Shown in pieces: positions 1 to 5,570 of a DNA stretch of 9,240 nt. The number at the start of each line of letters is the position of its first letter. The first letter of the stretch is position 1. The stretch comes from DATEPR01 sp036503065 (GTDB lineage Bacteria > Actinomycetota > Actinomycetes > Mycobacteriales > Pseudonocardiaceae). The position numbers and the translations under genes are program-made. The notes below the pieces were generated by a model. The model was not told the origin of the DNA. It saw only the letters and a program-made list of their open reading frames with translations, and searched no databases. The stretch covers positions 1-9,240 of the forward strand of contig DASXXM010000098.1 in assembly GCA_036503065.1 (NCBI GenBank), given 5' to 3'.

Positions 1-69
1 GTCGCCGACAAGCCGGAGAAGACCCCGGCCGCCCCCGCCGGTCCCGGCGGCGGTGACATGGACTTCTGA
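1..69 (+). CDS. groL: Chaperonin GroEL (60 kDa), C-terminal end only
   Basis: Frame 1 reads 22 codons and then TGA, ending in a Pro/Ala/Gly-rich tail with a final GGGDMDF. Bacterial GroEL proteins end in a flexible Gly/Met-rich tail inside the folding cavity, and many actinobacterial copies end in DMDF or GMDF, preceded by an acidic-lysine stretch like the VADKPEK seen here. The rest of the gene lies to the left of the window. GroEL is the ATP-driven cytosolic folding chamber. The call rests only on this tail and on the strong terminator just behind it. Which of the usual two actinobacterial groEL copies this is cannot be told. Confidence 0.85.
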   Translation, partial: VADKPEKTPAAPAGPGGGDMDF

Positions 70-100
70 TCGACTGATTTTCCGCTCGACTGATTTCCGC
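70..100. repeat. Short tandem direct repeat after groEL
   Basis: TCGACTGATTTTCCGC at 70-85 is followed at once by TCGACTGATTTCCGC at 86-100. The two units are identical except for one T. The repeat fills the space between the groEL stop codon and the terminator hairpin, so it is probably a local slippage duplication in the 3' untranslated region. No function is evident. Confidence 0.8.
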
Positions 101-103
101 AGG

Positions 104-145
104 GCCTCGCGGGCCCGGACACCTCGATGTCCGGGCCCACGAGGC
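104..145 (+). terminator. Hairpin terminator of groEL
   Basis: The arms GCCTCGCGGGCCCGGACA (104-121) and TGTCCGGGCCCACGAGGC (128-145) pair over 18 positions with one mismatch around a 6-base loop. GTTTC follows, so there is only a short T run, as is usual for actinobacterial terminators. The position, 34 bases after the groEL stop, supports the role. Confidence 0.85.
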
Positions 146-377
146 GTTTCAGTACGGATCCGCCGTTCGGGCGAACGAGTTGTACACGGCTGTGGATACA
201 ACTGTGGGTATCGGTGTGCTTGCGGAGCACCACTGATCGGTCCGACGTACTGCTTGGCTGATCACCTTCGCCCGTTCAGCGCAGTTTGGTGACCTCTCGT
301 CGACATCCGACCTCACTCGGTTGTTACGTACCCGGATTCTGTTGGGGGGACAGGCGCACAACGAGGGGAGCCGACCA
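146..377. other. Non-coding spacer with small inverted repeats
   Basis: About 230 bases separate the groEL terminator from the dehydrogenase start, and no convincing gene is seen on either strand. The spacer is less GC-rich than its surroundings. It contains CGTTCG-GG-CGAACG (164-177), a hairpin with arms AGTTGTA (178-184) and TACAACT (197-203) enclosing a CAC/GTG inner stem, and GTGCT/AGCAC (216-220/226-230). The promoter of the downstream dehydrogenase should lie here, but no box pair with good spacing could be named. The repeats could be operator sites. Confidence 0.5.
363..370 (+). promoter_or_regulatory. Ribosome binding site of the SDR gene
   Basis: GAGGGGAG lies 7 bases before the ATG at 378. 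It decides the start against an in-frame upstream start at 321, which has no such site and would add 19 residues ahead of the usual MxxLxGK beginning of SDR proteins. Confidence 0.8.
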
Positions 378-1268
378 ATGGGGATCCTGGACGGGAAGGC
401 CATCGTGGTCACCGGGGCCGGCCGGGGGTTGGGCGAGGCGTATGCCATGCACGCCGCGCAGGCCGGGGCCAGGCTGGTGGTCAACGACGTGGACGACGAC
501 TTCGCGGAGCGGACCGCCGCGCACATCCGCGACTACGGCGGCGAGGCGGTCGCCAGCACGCACAACGTGGCCGACCCCGCCGAGGCCGCCGCGATCATCG
601 ACTACTGCATCGACACGTACGGCCAGCTCAACGGCCTGGTGAACAACGCGGGCGTGAACTACGACGTGCAACCGTGGGACGACAGCCCCGACCGGATGCG
701 CGAGCTGTTCGAGATCAACGTCTTCGGGACCTTCAACTGCGGCATCGCCGCGATCCGGGCCATGCGGGACGCCGGTGTCGCGGGCTCGATCGTGAACATC
801 GCGTCCGGCGCGCTGCTCGGCCAGCGTCAGCTGGCCGCCTACGCTGCCAGCAAGGGCGCCGTGGCGTCGCTGACCTACTCGTGGGCGCTGGACCTGGACA
901 CGCTCGGCATCCGCGTGAACGCGGTCTGCCCGGTCGCGCACACCAGGATGGTCTGGACCTCTGAGCGCAGCCTGCGCGCCATCCCGCCGGAACGGACCCC
1001 GAGCAAGGTCGCCCCGCTGGTGCTGTTCCTGCTGTCCGACCGCTCCGACGGCATCACCGGCCAGCTCATCCGCTGCAACGGCCGGGACCTGCACGTGGTC
1101 GGCCAGCCGTACTTCAAGCAGCCGATCCTGTCCAGCGAGAACTGGGACACCGCGAGCGTCGAGCGGGCGTTCAACGACGTGCTCCAGTCACACCTGGAAC
1201 CGTTCGGCCTCGAGAAGCGGATGCCACCCCTGCTGCACGAACTGCTGACCCCGAGCCGCAGCGCATAG
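378..1268 (+). CDS. Short-chain dehydrogenase/reductase (classical SDR) with C-terminal extension
   Basis: This is a 296-residue NAD(P)-dependent oxidoreductase with a Rossmann fold, cytosolic, interconverting an alcohol and a ketone on an unknown substrate. Visible motifs are the cofactor loop TGAGRGLG (residues 12-19), NNAG (89-92), and the catalytic set Asn114, Ser143, Tyr155 and Lys159 in YxxxK. Asp37 at the end of the second strand suggests NAD rather than NADP. Classical SDRs end near residue 250 soon after a DGG-like motif. Here that point reads CNGRD (233-237) and about 60 residues follow, as in SDR domains related to peroxisomal multifunctional enzyme type 2 and the FabG-like proteins of actinobacterial lipid pathways. 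The gene stands alone between the groEL terminator and a convergent terminator, so the context gives no substrate. The family call is sure; the substrate is not known. Confidence 0.9.
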   Translation: MGILDGKAIVVTGAGRGLGEAYAMHAAQAGARLVVNDVDDDFAERTAAHIRDYGGEAVASTHNVADPAEAAAIIDYCIDTYGQLNGLVNNAGVNYDVQPWDDSPDRMRELFEINVFGTFNCGIAAIRAMRDAGVAGSIVNIASGALLGQRQLAAYAASKGAVASLTYSWALDLDTLGIRVNAVCPVAHTRMVWTSERSLRAIPPERTPSKVAPLVLFLLSDRSDGITGQLIRCNGRDLHVVGQPYFKQPILSSENWDTASVERAFNDVLQSHLEPFGLEKRMPPLLHELLTPSRSA

Positions 1269-1271
1269 ATC

Positions 1272-1299
1272 TCGGCGGCGCCTGGCGGGGCGCCGCCGA
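1272..1299. terminator. First hairpin between the convergent SDR and pspC genes
   Basis: TCGGCGGCGCC (1272-1282) pairs perfectly with GGCGCCGCCGA (1289-1299) around a 6-base loop, giving an 11 bp, almost all G-C stem. It begins 4 bases past the SDR stop codon and probably ends the SDR transcript. No T run follows. Confidence 0.75.
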
Positions 1300-1300
1300 C

Positions 1301-1345
1301 GCCCGGCCTGGGTGCCGCCTTTGGGGGAGGACACCCAGGCCGGGC
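1301..1345. terminator. Second hairpin, probably a bidirectional terminator
   Basis: GCCCGGCCTGGGTG (1301-1314) pairs perfectly with CACCCAGGCCGGGC (1332-1345), a 14 bp stem around a 17-base loop. It sits 4 bases from the stop codon of the minus-strand pspC gene and directly after the first hairpin. It could serve pspC from the right and back up the first hairpin from the left. The pairing is read directly; the direction of use is inferred. Confidence 0.75.
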
Positions 1346-1349
1346 ATGC

Positions 1350-1565
1350 CTATGCCGATTCCTCTTCCGGGACGAGGATCCAGCAGATCAGGTAGACCAC
1401 GGCGCCTGCGCCGAAGCCGAACAGGGTGGCCGCCACCAACAGCACGCGCAGCAGCGCGGTGTCGATGCCGAGTTGTTTCGCGGCACCCGCGCAGACCCCG
1501 GCGACCATCCGGTCACTGGTGCTCCTGCGGAAGGTGCGGATCTGGGTTGCCGTGTCGTCGTTCAT
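1350..1565 (-). CDS. Small PspC-domain membrane protein
   Basis: This 71-residue protein consists of a single PspC domain. It has the basic stretch RTFRRSTSDRM (residues 10-20), the core GVCAGAAKQLGID (23-35), and one membrane helix (about 41-65) ending in YLICWILVPEE. In enterobacteria PspC is a membrane sensor of the phage-shock response. Stand-alone PspC-domain proteins in actinobacteria are common and mostly uncharacterised, and no pspA or pspB is near. The start chosen is the ATG at 1565, which gives the usual short N-terminus. An in-frame ATG at 1601 would add 12 residues and has a weak AGGG upstream, so it remains possible. The gene diverges from the cox-like cluster and converges on the SDR gene, so it is probably a separate transcript. 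Confidence 0.85.
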   Translation of the reverse strand: MNDDTATQIRTFRRSTSDRMVAGVCAGAAKQLGIDTALLRVLLVAATLFGFGAGAVVYLICWILVPEEESA

Positions 1566-1600
1566 GTATCCCAGGATCGCCGCCTGGGGACCCACGGGCA

Positions 1601-1640
1601 TCGGGGTCGGACCCTGGCTTGCCCCGGAGACCGACCCGGA
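1601..1640. repeat. Inverted repeat in the divergent pspC/coxD spacer
   Basis: TCGGGGTCGG (1601-1610) and CCGACCCGGA (1631-1640) are inverted copies matching at 9 of 10 positions, 20 bases apart. They lie in the only region that can hold the promoters of both pspC and the AAA+ ATPase gene. Use as a regulator site is possible but only inferred. Confidence 0.4.
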
Positions 1641-1647
1641 GTGGTCC

Positions 1648-1653
1648 TAAGCT
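1648..1653 (+). promoter_or_regulatory. Candidate -10 box for a leaderless coxD transcript
   Basis: TAAGCT fits the actinobacterial TAnnnT -10 pattern, and the ATG at 1660 begins 7 bases after it, where transcription would be expected to start. No Shine-Dalgarno sequence is seen before this ATG, which agrees with a leaderless mRNA. No good -35 box was found at 16-18 bases upstream. Confidence 0.4.
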
Positions 1654-1659
1654 GCCAGC

Positions 1660-2550
1660 ATGGCATCAATGGTCGACGTGGCCGGTCCGGACGAACTGGC
1701 GGCCCGGCTGGACCGGGTCGGCTATCTCGCCGATCGCGGCCTCGCCACCGCCGCGTTCCTCGCCGTGCGGATGGGTCGCCCGCTGTTCTGCGAGGGCGAG
1801 CCGGGCACCGGCAAGACCGCGCTCGCGCTGGCCCTGTCCCAAGCGCTGGCCCTGCCGCTGATCCGGTTGCAGTGCCACGAGGGCATCGATGCCGCCCAGG
1901 CCCTCTACGACTGGGACTTCCCCCGCCAACTGCTGCACCTGCGCACCCTGGAGGCGTTGCCGGATCAGGGTTTGGACGCCGCGGCCGTCGAGGCTTCGCT
2001 GTACTCCACCCGGTTCCTGCTGGCCCGACCGCTGTTGCGGGCGCTGCGCGAGTCACCGTGCGTACTGCTGGTGGACGAGGTGGACCGCGCGGACGACGAG
2101 TTCGAGGCGTTCCTGCTCGAGGTGCTCGGCGAGAACGCGGTGACCATTCCCGAGCTGGGCGAGATCCGGGCCGAGGTGCCGCCGCTGGTGGTGCTGACGT
2201 CCAACCGGACCCGCGAGGTGCACGACGCGCTGAAGCGCCGTTGCCTCTACCACTGGCTGGCGCATCCGGACCTGGCCCGTGAGGTCGCGATCCTGTCCCG
2301 CAGGCTGCCCGGCATCGACGAACGGCTGGCCGTCCAGGTCTCATCGGCGGTGCGCCGACTGCGAGACCTGGAACTGCTCAAGCCGCCGGGCGTGGCCGAG
2401 GCACTGGACTGGGCCGGCGCGCTGCTCGCGTTGGGCTGCGCCGAACTGGACGCCGAGTCGGCTGCGGCCACGTTGGGTGCCGTGTTGAAGTACCGCGAGG
2501 ACACCGAACGTGTGATCGCCGCCGGTCTGGACGCCCTGTTGGCCGGGTAG
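1660..2550 (+). CDS. coxD: MoxR/CoxD-type AAA+ ATPase
   Basis: This 296-residue cytosolic AAA+ ATPase resembles CoxD, the ATP-dependent chaperone that helps mature the active site of CO dehydrogenase in Afipia (Oligotropha) carboxidovorans. It shows Walker A GEPGTGKT (residues 46-53), Walker B LLVDEVD with Asp139-Glu140, a sensor-1 Asn182 in LTSNRTRE, and an arginine-finger stretch KRRC (192-195) before the helical lid. The length is normal for CoxD. The start is the ATG at 1660, without a clear ribosome binding site. A second ATG at 1669 would remove 3 residues. It is followed after 60 bases by coxE, the usual MoxR ATPase-VWA pairing. The family is certain. The exact role depends on the downstream enzyme, which is of form II and is not expected to carry the Cu-S-Mo centre of form I. 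Confidence 0.9.
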   Translation: MASMVDVAGPDELAARLDRVGYLADRGLATAAFLAVRMGRPLFCEGEPGTGKTALALALSQALALPLIRLQCHEGIDAAQALYDWDFPRQLLHLRTLEALPDQGLDAAAVEASLYSTRFLLARPLLRALRESPCVLLVDEVDRADDEFEAFLLEVLGENAVTIPELGEIRAEVPPLVVLTSNRTREVHDALKRRCLYHWLAHPDLAREVAILSRRLPGIDERLAVQVSSAVRRLRDLELLKPPGVAEALDWAGALLALGCAELDAESAAATLGAVLKYREDTERVIAAGLDALLAG

Positions 2551-2593
2551 ACCAAACGGAATGACCAGGGGTTTTGCCTGCGTGCGGCGGTGC

Positions 2594-2600
2594 GGGAGGA
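2594..2600 (+). promoter_or_regulatory. Ribosome binding site of coxE
   Basis: GGGAGGA lies 10 bases before the ATG at 2611. It supports this start over a GTG at 2590, which would lie upstream of the site and add 7 residues. Confidence 0.7.
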
Positions 2601-2610
2601 CAATAGGGTC

Positions 2611-3753
2611 ATGGGCGGAGTTTCGGTGCCGCCGATCGCGCCGCTGCCGGGGCTGGTCGGGTTCACGCACGCGTTGCGGCGCGCCGGCCTGACCTGCGAC
2701 GCGCACCGCATCGCCGCCTTCCTGACCGCCGTGGACCAACTCGACCTGGCCGATCCGGCCAACCTGTACTGGGCAGGCCGGATCACGCTCTGCTCCCAGG
2801 CCGACGACCTGCCCGACTACGACGAGGCCTTCGCCGCCTGGTTCACCCCCGGCTGGCGGCAGCCACCCGGCAACGGCAACCACCCCACCGCGCGACGGCG
2901 GCCGAGCGTGTCACTCACCGCGGCCGCGCTGCCCACCCAGCCCTGCGACACCGGACCGGCCGGTACCCGGCAGTCGATCGCGACACCGGCGCCCAGCGAC
3001 GTGGAAGTGTTGCGGCAGCGCGACATCGGCAAGCTCACCCCGGCCGAGCAGGAGCACCTTGCGCTGCTCTTCGCCCTGCTGAAGGTGCCGCCACCCCGCA
3101 GGACCGGCCTGCGCAACAAGCCGACCCGGCGCGGTGATCTCGACCCCCGCCGCACCCTCCGCGCACTGCTGGCCAACGGCGGCGAACCGGTCCGCCTGCG
3201 TCACCGCCGCAAGGCCGACCGGCCGCGCCGGGTGGTGCTGCTGGTCGACGTGTCCGGCTCGATGGCGCCCTACGCCGACGCCCTGCTGCGCTTCGCGCAC
3301 GTGATCACCCGCCGTGCTCCCGGCAGCACCGAGGTGTTCACCCTGGGTACCCGGCTCACCAGGGTGTCCCGGCAACTGCGCCAACGCGACCCGGAGCAGG
3401 CACTCGCGGCCGCGTCACGGGCGGTGCCCGATTTCGCCGGTGGCACCCGATTGGGCGAGGGCCTGCGGGCGTTCCTCAACCGCTGGGGACAACGGGGGCT
3501 GGCCAGGCGGGCGGTGGTCGTGCTCTTCTCGGACGGTTGGGAACGGGGTGACCCGACCCTGCTGGCCGACGAACTCGCCCGGCTGCGCCGCCTCGCGCAC
3601 GCCGTGGTGTGGGCCAACCCGCACGCCGGGCACGCCGGGTACCGCCCGGTGCAGTCGGGAATCGCGGCGGCCCTGCCGCACGTTGACCGTCTCGTGGCCG
3701 GGCACAGCCTCGACGCTCTGGAAGCCGTCCTACGGGAGATCCGCGATGCATGA
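2611..3753 (+). CDS. coxE: CoxE-type von Willebrand factor A (VWA) protein
   Basis: This 380-residue protein has the CoxE layout. A helical N-terminal domain (about 10-85) is followed by a Pro/Ala/Thr-rich linker (about 85-130), a basic Arg-rich stretch (about 162-207), and a C-terminal VWA domain (about 207-370). The metal-binding MIDAS residues are complete: DVSGS at 213-217, Thr279 in GGTRLGEG, and Asp308 in FSDGWERGD. CoxE partners the CoxD ATPase in maturing the Mo hydroxylase; MoxR-VWA pairs generally act as metal-site chaperones. No signal peptide or membrane segment is seen, so it should be cytosolic. The end overlaps the next gene by 8 bases, which implies translational coupling. The family is clear; its client is inferred from the neighbours. 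Confidence 0.9.
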   Translation: MGGVSVPPIAPLPGLVGFTHALRRAGLTCDAHRIAAFLTAVDQLDLADPANLYWAGRITLCSQADDLPDYDEAFAAWFTPGWRQPPGNGNHPTARRRPSVSLTAAALPTQPCDTGPAGTRQSIATPAPSDVEVLRQRDIGKLTPAEQEHLALLFALLKVPPPRRTGLRNKPTRRGDLDPRRTLRALLANGGEPVRLRHRRKADRPRRVVLLVDVSGSMAPYADALLRFAHVITRRAPGSTEVFTLGTRLTRVSRQLRQRDPEQALAAASRAVPDFAGGTRLGEGLRAFLNRWGQRGLARRAVVVLFSDGWERGDPTLLADELARLRRLAHAVVWANPHAGHAGYRPVQSGIAAALPHVDRLVAGHSLDALEAVLREIRDA

Positions 3754-4867
3754 CGTTCTGGACGAGTTGTACCGGCGCTGGTCGGCCGGTGAGCGGGTCG
3801 GTCTCGGCACCGTGGTGGCCACGTTCCGGTCCGCGCCACGGGAACCCGGCTCCGCGATGCTGGTCGCCGCCGACGGCGAGGTGTCCGGCAGCGTCTCGGG
3901 TGGTTGTGTCGAGGGCGCGGTGTACGAGCTGGCGACCACGGTGATCGAGGACGGCCTGCCGGTGCTGCAGCGCTACGGGGTCAGCGACGACGACGCGTTC
4001 GCGGTCGGCCTGACCTGCGGTGGCATCCTGGACGTGTATGTGGAAGCCGTTGACCAGCAGACGTTTCCCGAGCTGGCCGACGTGGTGGCGTCGGTGCGCG
4101 AGAAGCGGCCGGTCGCGGTGGCCAGGGTCGTCGCGCATCCCGATCCGGCCTGGCTGGGCCGGCGCCTCGTGGTCTGGCCGGACAAGGTGGTCGGCGCGCT
4201 CGGGTCGCCGCGCGCGGACGACGCGATCACCGACGACGCGCGCGGCCTGCTGGCCACCGGCCGCAGCGCCACGCTGCACTACGGCCCGGATGGCCAGCGG
4301 CGCGGCGAGGGCATGTCGGTGTTCGTGAACTCGTTCGAGCCGCCGCCCAGAATGCTGGTATTCGGCGCGATCGACTTCGCGTCCGCCATGGCGGGCCTCG
4401 GCAACTATCTCGGCTACCAGGTGACGGTGTGCGACGCCAGAGCGGTGTTCGCCACCGCGAGCCGGTTCCCGGACGCCGACGAGGTGATCGTCGACTGGCC
4501 GCACCGCTACCTGGCCGCGGAGGCCGACGCCGGCCGGGTCGACGGCCGGACCGTCGTCACGGTCCTGACCCACGACCCCAAGTTCGACGTGCCGCTGCTG
4601 GACGTGGCCCTGCGCCTCGACCTGGGCTACGTGGGCGCGATGGGCTCCCGTCGCACCCACACCGACCGCCTGGCCCGGTTGCGCGCGGCCGGCCTGAACG
4701 AGGCGCAGCTGGCCCGGCTGGCCTCGCCGATCGGACTCGACCTCGGCGCCAGGACCCCGCAGGAGACGGCGGTGTCGATCGCGGCGGAGATGATCGCGTT
4801 GCGCTGGGGCGGCCGGGGCTCCCGGCTGACGGCGGGCAGCGGCCGGATCCACAAAGAGCCGGCTTGA
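3746..4867 (+). CDS. XdhC/CoxI-family molybdenum cofactor insertion protein
   Basis: This 373-residue protein has both parts of the XdhC family. The N-terminal XdhC/CoxI domain (about 5-70) contains PGSAML and the conserved GGCVE (52-56), followed by LTCGG (89-93). The C-terminal Rossmann-like domain (about 200-350) begins MLVFGAIDFA and contains VGAMGSRR, near GLDLGARTPQETAVSIAAEM. XdhC binds Mo cofactor, helps its sulfuration and passes it to the apo-hydroxylase. Cys54 and Cys91 are the conserved cysteines. The start overlaps coxE (ATGCATGA), with GGGAG at 3734-3738 spaced 7 bases. The glycine loop reads GAIDFA, where many XdhC proteins have GAGHVA, so dinucleotide binding may differ. The gene could equally be named coxF or coxI; a symbol is withheld because those names are used inconsistently. 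Confidence 0.9.
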   Translation: MHDVLDELYRRWSAGERVGLGTVVATFRSAPREPGSAMLVAADGEVSGSVSGGCVEGAVYELATTVIEDGLPVLQRYGVSDDDAFAVGLTCGGILDVYVEAVDQQTFPELADVVASVREKRPVAVARVVAHPDPAWLGRRLVVWPDKVVGALGSPRADDAITDDARGLLATGRSATLHYGPDGQRRGEGMSVFVNSFEPPPRMLVFGAIDFASAMAGLGNYLGYQVTVCDARAVFATASRFPDADEVIVDWPHRYLAAEADAGRVDGRTVVTVLTHDPKFDVPLLDVALRLDLGYVGAMGSRRTHTDRLARLRAAGLNEAQLARLASPIGLDLGARTPQETAVSIAAEMIALRWGGRGSRLTAGSGRIHKEPA

Positions 4868-4990
4868 TGGTCGATTCCGCGTTTCCGGCGCCGTTCGTCG
4901 TCCGGTGCCGCAGTCGCGGAACGGCCCTGGCCGGACCGAGTGATCGGGGGTTGTGAGCCATCCCGCGAAAGAGCAGGGTATGTCGGTGAG

Positions 4991-5018
4991 CCGGATCACC
5001 CGATGCCAGGTGATCCGG
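4991..5018. promoter_or_regulatory. Perfect palindrome upstream of coxS, candidate operator
   Basis: CCGGATCACC (4991-5000) and GGTGATCCGG (5009-5018) are exact inverted copies separated by 8 bases (CGATGCCA). The repeat lies in the 178-base gap between the xdhC-type gene and coxS, ending 17 bases before the coxS ribosome binding site. Its symmetry and position suit a dimeric repressor or activator site for the structural genes. It could instead form an RNA hairpin in the coxS leader. No regulator gene is present in the window to pair with it. Confidence 0.5.
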
Positions 5019-5035
5019 GCCGCCGGTGCCAGCTT

Positions 5036-5041
5036 GGAGGG
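5036..5041 (+). promoter_or_regulatory. Ribosome binding site of coxS
   Basis: GGAGGG lies 4 bases before the ATG at 5046. It decides this start against in-frame GTG 4953 and ATG 4980, which would add residues unlike the family and would translate through the palindrome. Confidence 0.8.
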
Positions 5042-5045
5042 CTCA

Positions 5046-5570
5046 ATGCGCATCACCGTCAATGTGGACGGCACCACGTACACAGACGACGTCGAACCCC
5101 GCCTGCTGCTGGTGCACTATCTGCGGGAACGTCTTGGCAAGGTCGGCACCGTGGTCGGCTGCGACACCAGCAATTGCGGGGCGTGCACCGTGCATCTGGA
5201 CGGGCACAGCGTGAAATCCTGTTCGGTGCTCGCCGTGCAGGCCGACGGCGGCGAGGTGACGACCATCGAGGGCATCGCCCGCGACGGCCAACTGCACCCC
5301 GTGCAGCAGGCGTTCCACGACAACCACGCGCTGCAGTGCGGTTTCTGCACCCCCGGCATGATCATGCAGTCGATCGACCTGCTCGCCGATCATCCCGATC
5401 CGGACGAGACCGAGATACGGCACGGCATCGAGGGCAACCTGTGCCGCTGCACCGGCTACCAGAACATCGTCCGCGCCGTCCGGCAGGCCGCCCAGCAGAT
5501 GCGTCCCGGCGCGGGCCCGGCGGCGGAACAGATCTCCGACCGCGCCGCGCACACCGTGGGTGGTGAGTGA
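5046..5570 (+). CDS. coxS: CoxS-type small subunit, two [2Fe-2S] clusters
   Basis: This 174-residue iron-sulfur subunit carries electrons from the Mo site of CoxL to the FAD of CoxM. The N-terminal plant-ferredoxin-like domain binds one cluster through Cys39, Cys44, Cys47 and Cys59 (CDTSNCGAC, then C). The helical C-terminal domain binds the second through Cys98, Cys101, Cys133 and Cys135 (CGFC and CRC in NLCRCTGYQ). All eight ligands are present. The protein begins MRITVNVDG, the normal family start, and has about 15-20 extra polar residues at the C-terminus. It is the first structural gene of the S-L-M order. Its stop overlaps the coxL start by one base (TGATG), so the two are probably translated together in fixed ratio. 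Confidence 0.95.
   Translation: MRITVNVDGTTYTDDVEPRLLLVHYLRERLGKVGTVVGCDTSNCGACTVHLDGHSVKSCSVLAVQADGGEVTTIEGIARDGQLHPVQQAFHDNHALQCGFCTPGMIMQSIDLLADHPDPDETEIRHGIEGNLCRCTGYQNIVRAVRQAAQQMRPGAGPAAEQISDRAAHTVGGE

Noticed and set aside
149..526. Minus-strand open frame across the spacer and the SDR start
   Set aside because: Most of it lies opposite the SDR coding region, and the protein shows no family features.
2574..2609. TTGCCT and TAGGGT before coxE as a promoter
   Set aside because: The boxes are 24 bases apart, too far for a normal sigma-70-type promoter, and the gap between coxD and coxE is only 60 bases, so read-through is simpler.
4867..4956. A 29-codon reading frame starting at a TGATG overlap with the xdhC-type stop
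   Set aside because: It has no ribosome binding site, no recognisable features and no strong codon signal; the overlap is probably chance.
4953..5045. Upstream in-frame starts for coxS (GTG 4953, ATG 4980)
   Set aside because: They would add residues not seen in the family and translate through the palindrome. The ATG at 5046 has a GGAGGG site and gives the standard MRITVNVDG start.
3476..5083. A 535-codon open frame on the minus strand across the coxE and xdhC-type genes
   Set aside because: Its protein is low-complexity, rich in Arg, Gly, His and Val, with no recognisable motif. It lies opposite two well-supported genes, which is usual in high-GC DNA where codon bias keeps antisense frames open.
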